Source: JAVJST01 sp965229715 (GTDB lineage: Bacteria; Pseudomonadota; Alphaproteobacteria; Rhodospirillales; Casp-alpha2). Taken from it: a stretch of 64,000 nucleotides of DNA. Below are positions 9,563 through 19,261 of this stretch, in pieces. The translations under genes and the position numbers were made by a program. The notes below the pieces were generated by a model that did not search any database, was not told where the DNA came from, and saw only the letters and a program-made list of their open reading frames with translations. The stretch covers positions 620,001-684,000 of the forward strand of contig CBDDJL010000002.1 of the NCBI GenBank assembly GCA_965229715.1, in the 5' to 3' direction. Numbering within the stretch: the first letter of the stretch is position 1; each line of letters begins with the position of its first letter.

Positions 9563-10732
9563 TTAAAGAACCAACAATTCGCAGGGTCCAGTACCGGCCA
9601 ACATGCGAAGGCCCGTGTCCTCCAACAACCAGGTGCCGCCCTGAATGACGCCGAGATGCTCGTCCGGCAGTTCGAGGCACGAATGCAGCACGAACGCCAT
9701 GCCGGGTTCGAGCGTGTAATCGAAGCCACGGGCGATCTGCAGCGTTTCCAGCCAGACCGGCGGGTAGGCGATTCCGATGCCGTAGCCGAAGCGCATCATC
9801 GCCGCGTGCTCGAGTCCATGCGCGCGGAGCGGTGCGAGCGAGGCTTCTTCCACATCGCCGACCGCCACGCCCGGCCGGACGGTATCAATGCCGGCACGCA
9901 GCGAGGCGATGCCGATATCGTAAAGCTCGCGTGCCTCGGCGGACGGTTCGCCGCAGGCGAGAGTTTGAATCGCCGTGGCGTGATAGCGGCCCGCAACACC
10001 AGCGAATTCCGCGTGGATCAGATCGCCGCTCTCGATCGGGCGTGCCCGAGGCGTCGCGTGGCCGCCCGCCGTTCGAGTGCCTGAGCTGAGCTCTGTCGGA
10101 ATGGCCCAATAGTCGCTGCCGGCGCGCCGCATGGCCCCCTCGATCTCGGCGGCAAGCGCGATCTCGCTGACGCCGGGCCGTACGGATGCGGTCATCGCCG
10201 CCAGACCTGCCTCCGCGTAGACCGCCGCCTGTTCCAGATAGGCGATTTCGGCAGGAGATTTGATGTGCCGGAGGTCGCCGAGCAGGCCCGTGGCATCGAC
10301 GAGATCCAACGGATCTAACGCTACACGCAATGCATCACCGAGCGCCATCGGCAGGGCATAGGACGCGCACTCAATCCCCACGCGCCCTTGCGTCACGCCC
10401 TTTTCCGCGGCGATTTCCCGGACTCGTTCGGCATAGTCCTCACGGACAAGGTCGTAGGTGCGGACATCGCTGACCCGCGACGTTTCCCGTGCCAGATCGA
10501 TATCCACGTCGCGCAACAGGAGCGTCGGTCTGTCGTCTCCGGTCGTGAAAATTAGCGCTTGCGGACTGTTGACCGAAACCCAGCTGTCATAGCCGCTGAC
10601 GTAGTAGATGTTCTCCGGCGCCGAGAGAACGCAGGCGGCGAACCCTGCATCGGCGAGGGCGCGTCGTGTTCGCATCAGGCGCGCGTCGAGTTCGGCTTGA
10701 TCGAAGGTGGCGTAGGCGGGCGTACTGGACAT
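9563..10732 (-). CDS. M24-family (pita-bread fold) hydrolase lacking canonical metal ligands
   Basis: A 389-residue two-domain protein with an N-terminal creatinase/prolidase-like domain (about 15-150) and a C-terminal pita-bread domain (160-385). The usual five metal ligands of M24 aminopeptidases are not kept: the first Asp position reads HAEFAG (242), the Asp in the SDxTRT motif is lost (YHATAIQT), the GHGxG His is Tyr (GYGIGIAYPP, 317) and the last Glu is Gln (VIQGG). This resembles metal-free members such as ectoine hydrolase and creatinase; the GYxIGxxYPPxW block recalls ectoine hydrolases. A role in amidine or ectoine-like compound hydrolysis is inference. It overlaps nothing and faces purD. 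Confidence 0.85.
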   Translation of the reverse strand: MSSTPAYATFDQAELDARLMRTRRALADAGFAACVLSAPENIYYVSGYDSWVSVNSPQALIFTTGDDRPTLLLRDVDIDLARETSRVSDVRTYDLVREDYAERVREIAAEKGVTQGRVGIECASYALPMALGDALRVALDPLDLVDATGLLGDLRHIKSPAEIAYLEQAAVYAEAGLAAMTASVRPGVSEIALAAEIEGAMRRAGSDYWAIPTELSSGTRTAGGHATPRARPIESGDLIHAEFAGVAGRYHATAIQTLACGEPSAEARELYDIGIASLRAGIDTVRPGVAVGDVEEASLAPLRAHGLEHAAMMRFGYGIGIAYPPVWLETLQIARGFDYTLEPGMAFVLHSCLELPDEHLGVIQGGTWLLEDTGLRMLAGTGPCELLVL

Positions 10733-10737
10733 AACGA

Positions 10738-11052
10738 TCAGGCATTCTGGTTGAGGTAGGCGCCGGTCGTTCCGGCGGGCAGGCCTTCGAGCGGCTCGGT
10801 AAACTGGACAGCTGCGCCGCCATCGTAGGTGCGGGCGACGGTTCCGGTTACGGTCCCGAGACTCTCGCTATGCAGCTCGACGAATGCGCCGTTGTCGATG
10901 ACCGGAGCACTGAGCGAGAGCGCCATGCCGCTCAGCGATACGTCCTGCGCCTTTGTTTCGATTTGAGAGCCGTCGCTGGTCCGGACATCGACTTTGTCTT
11001 GGTATGCATGTCGTTCGGCGCGGGGCCGGATACCGGTGTTATCGATCCTCAT
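10738..11052 (-). CDS. PilZ-domain protein
   Basis: A 104-residue single-domain protein with PilZ c-di-GMP-binding features: an arginine-rich RPRAERH start (residues 9-15) and the DVSLSGM motif (about 37-43), matching RxxxR and D/NxSxxG. It could be a stand-alone c-di-GMP receptor. It lies six bases upstream of the M24 gene on the same strand, so the two form a short unit. The GGDEF/EAL protein at 31-33.6 kb is a possible source or sink of its ligand. Confidence 0.83.
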   Translation of the reverse strand: MRIDNTGIRPRAERHAYQDKVDVRTSDGSQIETKAQDVSLSGMALSLSAPVIDNGAFVELHSESLGTVTGTVARTYDGGAAVQFTEPLEGLPAGTTGAYLNQNA

Positions 11053-11184
11053 GGCACGCCGTCCCCCCCAACTTCACTGCAGTGCGCATCTTAACCCTAC
11101 CAGCAGACGGTGGCGGACACTACAGGGGCTGCGCATGACGTGCTGCCGCTTGACCGCCCGCCCGGGCGACGTCACCTTTCCGCC

Positions 11185-12147
11185 ATGCAGGTGTTCAAGG
11201 ATTATCGCGAAATTCCCGATGCCTTCCGGAGCGCGGCTATCGCCATCGGTAACTTTGACGGCGTCCACCTGGGGCACCGCGCGGTGATTGGCGAGGCCGG
11301 ACGCATCGCCCGCGCCCAGGGCTTGCCATGGGCAGTGATGAGCTTCGAGCCTCATCCGCGGCTGTACTTCAAACCCGACCAGCCGCCGTTCCGCATCACG
11401 CCCGAGCGAGCCAAGACCCGGGCTATTGCCGATCTCGGGGTCGACGTGATGGTCGTCCTGCCCTTCGATAAAGCCCTCGCGACCATGGAGGCCGAGACCT
11501 TTGTCAAGGATGTGCTGGTCGGCGGACTGGATGTGCATCACGTGGTTTGCGGCTACGACTTTCACTTCGGTAAGGGCCGCAAGGGAAACCCGGCGATGCT
11601 GCTGGATGCCGGTCAGCGCCATGGATTCGACTTTACCGTTGTCAACGAAGTCGACGATGCCGACGGTCACAAATACTCGTCGACCGGGATCCGAGAACAC
11701 CTGATGGCCGGCGATCCACGGGCCGCGGCGGAAATGCTGGGACGGCCGTTCGAGATCGTCGGACAGGTTGCGCACGGTGATAAGCGTGGCCGGACCATCG
11801 GTTTCCCGACCGCGAACGTCGTGCTCGGCGACCACGTCGAACCAGCTTTTGGAATCTACGCCGTGCAACTCGCCGTCGATGACGGAGACAACGGCCAAAA
11901 CGACGATTCGAGTCCGCAATGGATCGATGGTGTCGCTAACCTCGGCATCCGGCCCATGTTCGAAACCAGCGAGCCCTGGCTCGAAGTCTTTCTGTTCGAC
12001 TGGTCGGGCGACCTTTACGACCAATGGGTGCGGGTGCGGGTGCTCGATTTCATCCGCCCGGAACAGAAGTTCGACGGGCTGGACGATCTGAAAACACAGA
12101 TTGCCGAAGACTGCCAGACGGCGCGGCGGTTGCTGGCCAGTTCGTGA
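11185..12147 (+). CDS. ribF: bifunctional riboflavin kinase/FAD synthetase
   Basis: A 320-residue RibF that converts riboflavin to FMN and FAD. The N-terminal nucleotidyltransferase domain carries IGNFDGVHLGHRAV (about 21-34) and the STGIREHL motif; the C-terminal riboflavin kinase domain carries GRTIGFPTANV. ATG 11185 gives the family N-terminus; the open frame reaches 75 bases further upstream without recognisable sequence. It is divergent from the PilZ gene. Confidence 0.95.
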   Translation: MQVFKDYREIPDAFRSAAIAIGNFDGVHLGHRAVIGEAGRIARAQGLPWAVMSFEPHPRLYFKPDQPPFRITPERAKTRAIADLGVDVMVVLPFDKALATMEAETFVKDVLVGGLDVHHVVCGYDFHFGKGRKGNPAMLLDAGQRHGFDFTVVNEVDDADGHKYSSTGIREHLMAGDPRAAAEMLGRPFEIVGQVAHGDKRGRTIGFPTANVVLGDHVEPAFGIYAVQLAVDDGDNGQNDDSSPQWIDGVANLGIRPMFETSEPWLEVFLFDWSGDLYDQWVRVRVLDFIRPEQKFDGLDDLKTQIAEDCQTARRLLASS

Positions 12148-12451
12148 GGAGACGGGCAGGAATCCAGCCTTCGTGGCTTGCTCTCCGACGGCTTCAGCGA
12201 CTATAGTCCGCCGCCATGATACCGCGACGCACCATCGCCGAAAGATCGGATCGCAAACGGGCGAAACACGACGTGTTTTCGACGTTTCGAGTGAATCCGG
12301 TAGATTTTATTTCCGGTCGAATTATGTGACCCGCGCCGAGGGGGCCGCGAGGCGGCTCCGCGCGGGTTTTGAAAACTCTTTACAAAACGCAATACGATGA
12401 AGCGCCCCCACGAAAGTTACATGTGCGGCGCAGACGAGAGACCATCCGAAC
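12148..12451. other. intergenic region between ribF and ileS
   Basis: This 304-base gap holds no convincing gene. Its right part is unusually AT-rich for the window, and a promoter-like pair is marked separately. A short GC-rich imperfect hairpin (CCGCG / CGCGG) lies near 12349-12362. No T-box signature is seen before ileS. Confidence 0.5.
12369..12398 (+). promoter_or_regulatory. candidate sigma-70 promoter of ileS
   Basis: TTGAAA at 12369-12374 and TACGAT at 12393-12398 are separated by 18 bases, about 55 bases before the ileS ATG, inside an AT-rich patch. Matches to consensus are partial, so this is a candidate only. Confidence 0.35.
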
Positions 12452-15289
12452 ATGCCATCCGATAACGCTGTCGATTACAAATCCACGGTCTATCTGCCGA
12501 AGACCGATTTTCCGATGAAGGCCGGGCTGCCCCAGAACGAGCCGAAGATCCTGGCGCGCTGGGAAGAACAGGACATCTACCGGCTGCAACGCGACAAGAG
12601 CGCCGGCCGGGAAAAGTTCATCCTGCATGACGGCCCACCGTATGCGAACGGGCATCTGCACATTGGCCACGCGCTGAATAAGATCCTGAAGGACGTCATC
12701 AACCGCAGCCAACAGATGATGGGCAAGGACTCGGTCTATGTGCCCGGCTGGGACTGCCACGGTTTGCCCATCGAATGGAAGATCGAGGAGCAGTACCGTA
12801 AGGCGGGCAAGGATAAGGACGAGGTGCCGATCGTCGAATTTCGCAAGGAATGCCGCGAGTTTGCCGACCACTGGATCGACGTCCAACGTGACGAATTCAA
12901 ACGCCTCGGCGTCATCGGCGACTGGCCCAATCCCTATACGACCATGACCTATGCCGCCGAAGCGCAGATCGTTCGCGAACTCGGCAAGTTCCTCATGAAC
13001 GGCTCGCTCTACCGCGGCTCCAAGCCGGTGATGTGGTCGCCGGTCGAAAAAACCGCCCTGGCCGAGGCGGAGATCGAGTATCACGACCACACCTCGACGA
13101 CGATTTTCGTACGCTTCCCGGTAATTGACGGCCCGACGGAGCTGACGGACGCCAGTGTCGTGATCTGGACAACGACGCCCTGGACCATGCCCGGCAACCG
13201 CGCCGTCGCCTACGGCCCCGATATCGATTACCGCGTCATCGAGGTCACGGCAGTTGCCGACGGCAGCCTTGCGACGGTCGGCGAGAAGCTGGTGGTGGCC
13301 GCCCTGCGTCAGGACGATTTCTGCGCGCAGACCGGCATTGAGGCTGTCAGCGTCGAGTGGGAAGGCAAGGGCGCTGCGCTTGAGGGCGTGATCTGCCGTC
13401 ATCCCCTGCGCGGCCAGGGATTCGACTATGACGTGCCGGCGCTCGCCGCCGATTTCGCAACGACCGAAGAGGGCACCGGTATCGTTCATATTGCGCCGGG
13501 TCACGGCGCCGACGACTGGGTGCTCGGCACCCGTAACGGTATCGAGGTGCCGCAAACCGTCGGTGAGGACGGCTGTTTCTACGATCACGTTCCACTATTC
13601 GCGGGCAAGCACGTCTACAAGTGTAACGACGAGATCGCCGAAACCATCAGGGAAGCGGGCGGCCTGCTCGCCAAGGGCAAGGTCAAGCACCGCTATCCAC
13701 ACAGCTGGCGATCGAAGGCGCCGCTGATCTTCCGCAACACGTCTCAGTGGTTCGTGTCGATGGAATCGGACGGTCTTCGCGACAAGGCGCTCAAGGCCAT
13801 CGACGAGACCCGCTTCGTGCCCGCCAGCGGTCAGCGCCGCTTGCGTGGCATGATCCAGGATCGGCCGGACTGGGTGCTGAGCCGCCAGCGCGCCTGGGGC
13901 GTGCCGATCACCGTTTTCGTCAACAAGGAAACCGGCGAGCCGCTACGCGATCAGGCGGTGCACGATCGTATTGCCGATGCTGTCGAGGCCGAAGGCGCCG
14001 ACGCCTGGTTCGTCTCGCCACCTGAACGGTTCCTTGGTAATGATTACAGCGCAGAGGATTTCGAACAGGTTACAGACATTCTCGACGTTTGGTTCGATTC
14101 CGGCTCAACCCATGCCTTCGTGCTCGAGGCGCGGGACGATCTTCATTCGCCAGCGTCGCTCTATCTCGAAGGGTCCGATCAACATCGTGGCTGGTTTCAT
14201 TCGTCGCTGCTGGAAAGTTGCGGCACCCGCGGGCGCGCGCCTTACGAGGCGGTTCTGACCCACGGCTTCGTCATGGCCGAGGACGGCCAGAAGATGTCCA
14301 AGTCATTGGGCAACGTCGTCGCGCCACAGGACGTCATCGACCAGCATGGCGCGGACATCCTCCGCCTCTGGGTCGTTGGCTCGGACTATTCGGAGGATCT
14401 CCGGATCGGGCCTGAGATTCTCAAACACCACTCGGATATCTACCGCCGGCTTCGCAACACGCTGCGCTACATGCTTGGCAACCTGAACGGGTTCTCGTCG
14501 GCCGAGCGGGTCGACGCTGCCGATATGCCGGAGCTCGAACGCTGGGTGCTGCACCGGCTCGCCGAAATGGACACGCTGATCCGCAAGGCCTGCGACGATT
14601 TCGATTTTCATCCGATGTTCCAGGAACTGCACAATTTCTGCGCCATGGACCTGTCGGCGTTCTACTTCGATATCCGCAAGGACGTGCTCTATTGCGACCG
14701 CGCCGATTCAATCCGCCGCCGGTCGGTGCGCACGGTGCTGGATACGCTGTTCAACTGTCTGACCACGTGGCTTGCGCCGCTGGTTTGCTATACGGCTGAA
14801 GAAGCTTGGCTTGCACGCATGGGTGAGGATGCGGAGAGCGTTCATCTGCAGACCTTCCCGGAGATTCCCGCTGGCTGGCGCGACGAAGCGCTTGATGCCA
14901 AATGGCAGATCATCCGCCGTTTCCGCCGGGTCGTCACCGGCGCGCTCGAGATCGAACGAGCGGAAAAGCGCATCGGCGCCAGCTTGCAGGCCGCGCCCGT
15001 TGTATACGCCGATACCGCATACCGCGAAGCGCTTGCGGGGTGGAGCAACGAACAGATCGCCGATCTTTGCATCACGTCCGACATCACGCTGGCAGACGGC
15101 GAGGCACCCGAAGGTGCTTTTAGCCTTGCCGAGGTCGCGGGCGTCGCCGTCGTGCCGAACGTTGCGTCCGGCGACAAGTGTCAGCGCTGTTGGAAGGTGC
15201 TCGATGATGTCGGTAGCGATAGCGCGCACCCGGATGTCTGCGGCCGGTGCGCCGACGCCGTGCATCATTTCGACAGCCAGGCCGCGTGA
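12452..15289 (+). CDS. ileS: isoleucyl-tRNA synthetase
   Basis: A full-length 945-residue class I synthetase that charges tRNA-Ile. HIGH-type motif HLHIGH is at about 68-73, the editing domain contains the WTTTPWTMPGN block, and KMSKSLGN lies near 614. The C-terminus carries a CxxC...CxxC zinc site (CQRC and CGRC). This is the ordinary bacterial form rather than the mupirocin-resistant eukaryote-like form. lspA follows immediately, a common pairing in proteobacteria. Confidence 0.98.
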   Translation: MPSDNAVDYKSTVYLPKTDFPMKAGLPQNEPKILARWEEQDIYRLQRDKSAGREKFILHDGPPYANGHLHIGHALNKILKDVINRSQQMMGKDSVYVPGWDCHGLPIEWKIEEQYRKAGKDKDEVPIVEFRKECREFADHWIDVQRDEFKRLGVIGDWPNPYTTMTYAAEAQIVRELGKFLMNGSLYRGSKPVMWSPVEKTALAEAEIEYHDHTSTTIFVRFPVIDGPTELTDASVVIWTTTPWTMPGNRAVAYGPDIDYRVIEVTAVADGSLATVGEKLVVAALRQDDFCAQTGIEAVSVEWEGKGAALEGVICRHPLRGQGFDYDVPALAADFATTEEGTGIVHIAPGHGADDWVLGTRNGIEVPQTVGEDGCFYDHVPLFAGKHVYKCNDEIAETIREAGGLLAKGKVKHRYPHSWRSKAPLIFRNTSQWFVSMESDGLRDKALKAIDETRFVPASGQRRLRGMIQDRPDWVLSRQRAWGVPITVFVNKETGEPLRDQAVHDRIADAVEAEGADAWFVSPPERFLGNDYSAEDFEQVTDILDVWFDSGSTHAFVLEARDDLHSPASLYLEGSDQHRGWFHSSLLESCGTRGRAPYEAVLTHGFVMAEDGQKMSKSLGNVVAPQDVIDQHGADILRLWVVGSDYSEDLRIGPEILKHHSDIYRRLRNTLRYMLGNLNGFSSAERVDAADMPELERWVLHRLAEMDTLIRKACDDFDFHPMFQELHNFCAMDLSAFYFDIRKDVLYCDRADSIRRRSVRTVLDTLFNCLTTWLAPLVCYTAEEAWLARMGEDAESVHLQTFPEIPAGWRDEALDAKWQIIRRFRRVVTGALEIERAEKRIGASLQAAPVVYADTAYREALAGWSNEQIADLCITSDITLADGEAPEGAFSLAEVAGVAVVPNVASGDKCQRCWKVLDDVGSDSAHPDVCGRCADAVHHFDSQAA

Positions 15290-15293
15290 TCGG

Positions 15294-15800
15294 GTGAACG
15301 CGCGGCCGCTCACCATGGGGTTGCTGATCGCACTCGGCGTCAGCTTGCTTGACCAGATCACCAAATGGTGGGTTCTGCTCGATCTGATGAACCCGCCCCG
15401 GGTGATTGAATTGCTGCCATTCTTCAATCTCGTGCTGGTGTGGAACCGGGGCGTCAGCTTCGGATTGTTTCCTGCCGGCAGCGCGACGGGACAATGGTTT
15501 CTGATCGGCGTCGCCGCCCTGATCGTTGCCGTCCTGGTTGTCTGGTTGCGGCGAGCAGAGGATCGCAAGACCATTTGCGCCATTGGACTGATTGTCGGCG
15601 GTGCGGTCGGCAACGTGATCGATCGGATCCTGCATGGTGCGGTCGTCGATTTCATCGACTGGCATGTGGGCGGCTATCATTGGCCCGCGTTCAACATCGC
15701 CGATTCGGCAATCACGGTCGGCGCGGTGCTGCTGATTCTTGATTCCTTAACGTCGAAACCGCACAATAAGGACAGCGAGTCAGTAAAGGATCCGCAATGA
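15294..15800 (+). CDS. lspA: lipoprotein signal peptidase
   Basis: A 168-residue membrane aspartyl protease that removes signal peptides of lipoproteins. Four membrane segments are visible, and the two catalytic Asp motifs are GNVIDRI and FNIADSAI. The GTG at 15294, four bases after the ileS stop, is preferred because it adds a basic NARPLT cytoplasmic tail before the first helix; ATG 15315 would give 161 residues and is also possible. Its stop overlaps the start of a lipoprotein gene, a likely substrate. Confidence 0.94.
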   Translation: MNARPLTMGLLIALGVSLLDQITKWWVLLDLMNPPRVIELLPFFNLVLVWNRGVSFGLFPAGSATGQWFLIGVAALIVAVLVVWLRRAEDRKTICAIGLIVGGAVGNVIDRILHGAVVDFIDWHVGGYHWPAFNIADSAITVGAVLLILDSLTSKPHNKDSESVKDPQ

Positions 15801-16351
15801 AGTCAGTACGCGCCATGGCCATCGTCGTTGCCGCGGGTTTGTTCGTCGGTGCGTGCAGCGATGTCCGCGAGGCGATCATTCCTAGCAAGACGCCGCCGGA
15901 CGAGTTCGCGGTCTACACCCGCGCGCCGTTGAGCCTGCCCCCCGACTACGGCCTCAGGGTACCGGAGCCAGGCGCCGAGCGGCCGCAAAACGTGAAGCCG
16001 ACCGATATCGCCAAACAGGTCACAATCGGTATTCTCGAACAGGAGTCGCAAGAACCGGTTGCTGAAACTGCGGGACTGAGCGAACTGCTCACGAAAACCG
16101 GTGTCCCCGAGGCGGAACCGGACATTCGCGCGCTCGTCAATCGCGAGACGTCCGTCCTTGCCGCTGAGGACGAAACCGTCGTTGACGATCTCCTGTTCTG
16201 GAAAGATAAATCGCAATACGGTGTCGAGGTCGATCCGGTTGCGGAGACCCGGCGTATTCAGGAGAATCAGGCGCTTGGCGAGCCGATTACCAAGGGCGAT
16301 GTCCCGACGATAGAGCGCGGCAAGAAGGGCTTGCTTGAAGACCTGTTCTGA
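15797..16351 (+). CDS. DUF3035 lipoprotein
   Basis: A 184-residue predicted lipoprotein: the lipobox FVGAC puts the acylated Cys at residue 20. The SLPPDYGLRVPEPG segment is typical of DUF3035, an alphaproteobacterial family of unknown function found between lspA and M16 peptidases, as here. The ATGA overlap with lspA suggests strict coupling. The mature part is polar and low in hydrophobic segments, fitting a periplasmic membrane-anchored protein. Confidence 0.88.
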   Translation: MKSVRAMAIVVAAGLFVGACSDVREAIIPSKTPPDEFAVYTRAPLSLPPDYGLRVPEPGAERPQNVKPTDIAKQVTIGILEQESQEPVAETAGLSELLTKTGVPEAEPDIRALVNRETSVLAAEDETVVDDLLFWKDKSQYGVEVDPVAETRRIQENQALGEPITKGDVPTIERGKKGLLEDLF

Positions 16352-16481
16352 GGCGCAGACCACCAACCAAAACGTGATATCGCGTGACGCCGAAGGTCTT
16401 GAACGTTTGGCGACATAAGCCAATATGAAGCTGTGACGGGCGCAGTGACCGCAGCCGCCCACGTTTCTTCGGATTGACGAC

Positions 16482-17816
16482 ATGCGCCTGATCGCCATCC
16501 TGACCTTTCTGATGCTCTTGCTCGGACCGATGCGGGCGGATGCGGGTGTGTTCGACCCGGAAACCTTCACACTCGACAATGGCATGCAGGTGGTCGTGGT
16601 CTCGAACCATCGCGTTCCGGTGGTGACGCACATGGTCTGGTACAAGGTCGGTTCAGCCGACGAGGGGCCGGGCGAAAGCGGCATTGCGCACTTTCTGGAA
16701 CATCTGATGTTCAAGGGCACCGAGCGCTTTCCCGGCGGCACGTTCTCGACCTTGGTGGCGCAGAACGGCGGTCAGCAGAACGCCTTCACATCCTATGACT
16801 ATACCGGTTATTTCCAGACCGTCGCGCGTGACCGGCTCGAATTGATGATGGAAATGGAAGCCGACCGCATGACCAACCTGACGCTTTCGGAGACCGATGT
16901 GGTAACCGAGCGCGAGGTGGTCATTGAGGAACGCCGTAGCCGCACCGACAACAATCCCGGCGCGCAACTTCGCGAACAGGTCAACGCAGCGCTCTATCTC
17001 AATCACCCGTATCGGCGCCCGGTCATTGGCTGGCATCATGAGATCGCCGGGCTCGATTACGACCGCATCATTGCCTTCTACGAGCGTTGGTACGCGCCGA
17101 ACAATGCGATTCTCGTGGTTGCCGGGGACATTACGGCCGACGAACTGAGGCCGCTTTCCGAAAAATACTACGGTGTCATTCCACCCGCCGATACCCCGGC
17201 GCGAATCCGGCCCCAGGAACCGCCGCAGCGTGCCGCCCGGGAGGTCGAGCTGGTCGATGCTCGCGTTCGCCAACCCTCGTGGCAACGCGCCTATCTGGCG
17301 CCGAGTTACGTGACCGGTGCGACCGAACACGCCGACGCACTTCAGATTCTCGCGGATATTCTCGGTGGCGGACCGACCAGCCGACTCTATCGCGCGCTTC
17401 TCATCGAACAGGGGATCGCGGTGTCGGCGGGCGCTTATTACAGCCCCGACAATCTGGGCCCGGGCGAGTTCGGCGTCTATGCGAGTCCGGCGCCCGGGAC
17501 CGATATGGCAACACTGACAGCGGCTGTCGAAGCCGAGATTGCCGACATCATGGCCAACGGCGTCACCGCAGCCGAACTCAAACGCGCCGTCGACGGCATG
17601 AAAGCCAGTGCCGTGTTTGCGCGCGACTCGCTCTCGACGGGGGCCCGCGTACTGGGCTCCGCGCTGGCATCGGGTCAAACCATTGAGGACGTCGAGACCT
17701 GGCCCGAACGTATAGCCGCCGTCTCGCCCGACGATGTGAAGGCGGCTGCGGCCCACGTATTCCGGATCACCCAGTCTGTCACCTCGCGTCTGTTGCCGGC
17801 GAGGGGTGCGCCATGA
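16482..17816 (+). CDS. M16-family zinc peptidase, catalytic partner
   Basis: A 444-residue exported peptidase with a signal peptide (cleavage near residue 21). The inverted zinc motif HxxEH is intact as HFLEH (70-74), followed by a downstream Glu-rich helix that can supply the third ligand. Its stop overlaps the start of a second M16 protein that lacks this motif, the usual bacterial arrangement of an active and an inactive subunit forming a heterodimer. It should degrade peptides in the periplasm; the natural substrate is unknown. Confidence 0.93.
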   Translation: MRLIAILTFLMLLLGPMRADAGVFDPETFTLDNGMQVVVVSNHRVPVVTHMVWYKVGSADEGPGESGIAHFLEHLMFKGTERFPGGTFSTLVAQNGGQQNAFTSYDYTGYFQTVARDRLELMMEMEADRMTNLTLSETDVVTEREVVIEERRSRTDNNPGAQLREQVNAALYLNHPYRRPVIGWHHEIAGLDYDRIIAFYERWYAPNNAILVVAGDITADELRPLSEKYYGVIPPADTPARIRPQEPPQRAAREVELVDARVRQPSWQRAYLAPSYVTGATEHADALQILADILGGGPTSRLYRALLIEQGIAVSAGAYYSPDNLGPGEFGVYASPAPGTDMATLTAAVEAEIADIMANGVTAAELKRAVDGMKASAVFARDSLSTGARVLGSALASGQTIEDVETWPERIAAVSPDDVKAAAAHVFRITQSVTSRLLPARGAP

Positions 17817-19135
17817 GTCGTTTGTTCGCCGCCGTTCTCATTTTGGTTGCCGTTGCCGTCGCGCCACGGCACGCTGCCGCCGTCGAAGTCAAGGAAATCG
17901 TCTCGGAAAGCGGCGTCACCGCCTGGTTGGTGGAGGACCATAGCAACCCCATTATCGCCGTGCGTTTCGCCTTTCGCGGCGGCGCTGCGCTCGATCCGGC
18001 GGGGAAGGGCGGGCTCGCCAACATGGTTTCGGGGCTCCTCGACGAAGGCGCCGGAGATCTCGACAACCAGGCGTTTCAACGCACGCTGGAGGAACACTCG
18101 ATCCGTCTCGGTTTCAGCGCCGGCAAGGACACCTTTGGCGGCAGCATGAGCATGTTGACCGCGGAGTCGGATGTCGCTTGGGACATGTTGCGACTGGCGA
18201 TCACCGAACCACGCTTCGACGCGGAACCGGTTGAGCGAATTCGTGGTCAGATTCTTGCCGGCCTGCGTCAACGTGCCGAGGATCCCGACAGTATCGCCGG
18301 TCTGGCCCTGTTCGAAACGCTATTCCCGGACCACCCCTATGCAACGCCGACGGATGGCACCGAGGATAGCGTCACAGCGATCACGGTAGATGATCTCCGG
18401 GGTTTTGTCGCTCGGCGACTGGCGCTCGAGAACCTCGTCGTCGGCGTTGTCGGGGATATTTCGGTCGATGAGTTGCGCACGGCCTTGGACCGGGTGTTCG
18501 GCGGCTTGCCGGCAGAAATGGGCGGCGAGATGGTTGCCGACGTTGAGCCGCGCGCAACGGGCGGACTGGATGTCATCAGGAAGCCAGTGCCGCAGAGTAC
18601 CGTCCTGTTTGCACAACCGGGACCGTCGCGGGACGACCCGGATTTCTATGCGCTGTATGTGATGAACTATCTTTTGGGCGGTGGCGGTTTTACGTCCCGC
18701 CTTTACGAGGAAGTGCGCGAGAAGCGGGGCCTCGCCTATTCGGTCTACAGTTACATTGCGCCATACGACCATACCGCCATCATCGCCGGCGGCGCCGGTA
18801 CCGCGAATGCTCGCGTCGTCGAAACCATCGAAGTCGTCCGCGCCGAATGGCGGCGCATGGCCGAGGACGGCGTCACTGCCGAAGAACTGGCCGATGCCAA
18901 GACCTATCTGACCGGATCCTATCCGTTACGTTTCACGTCGAGCGGTGGCATCGCCGACATGTTGGTCGGCGTGCAACTCGATAACCTCGGTCGCGATTAT
19001 TTCGACATTCGTAACGGATTGATCGAGGCGGTCACTCTCGATGACATCAACCGGGTTGCGGCCGAATGGCTCGACCCCGATTCGCTGACAATCGTCGTGG
19101 TCGGCGACCCTGCCAATCTGGAAACCGCGAACTGA
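17813..19135 (+). CDS. M16-family peptidase, non-catalytic partner
   Basis: A 440-residue exported M16 homologue (signal peptide ending near AAA, residue 23). The position of HxxEH is occupied by a GLANMVSGLLDEGA segment, so no zinc site is present. The substrate-gripping R/Y-type block GGGGFTSRLYEEVREKRGLAYS (about residues 286-307) is kept, as in non-catalytic M16 subunits. ATGA overlap with the active partner argues for equimolar production of a heterodimer. Confidence 0.92.
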   Translation: MSRLFAAVLILVAVAVAPRHAAAVEVKEIVSESGVTAWLVEDHSNPIIAVRFAFRGGAALDPAGKGGLANMVSGLLDEGAGDLDNQAFQRTLEEHSIRLGFSAGKDTFGGSMSMLTAESDVAWDMLRLAITEPRFDAEPVERIRGQILAGLRQRAEDPDSIAGLALFETLFPDHPYATPTDGTEDSVTAITVDDLRGFVARRLALENLVVGVVGDISVDELRTALDRVFGGLPAEMGGEMVADVEPRATGGLDVIRKPVPQSTVLFAQPGPSRDDPDFYALYVMNYLLGGGGFTSRLYEEVREKRGLAYSVYSYIAPYDHTAIIAGGAGTANARVVETIEVVRAEWRRMAEDGVTAEELADAKTYLTGSYPLRFTSSGGIADMLVGVQLDNLGRDYFDIRNGLIEAVTLDDINRVAAEWLDPDSLTIVVVGDPANLETAN

Positions 19136-19261
19136 CGCGCCGGAGCCGTTGAAGCAAAACGGGATTCCGCCGACCGGCAAGCGCAAGCTGGCTGGGCATC
19201 TGCGGCTTTGATAGGATCAGGACGAATCATCCCGCGTTTCGCCTGTTCACGGAATCCCTTG

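Noticed and set aside
12380..13588. 402-codon open frame antisense to ileS
   Set aside because: It covers the confidently identified ileS catalytic region on the other strand and shows no motif.
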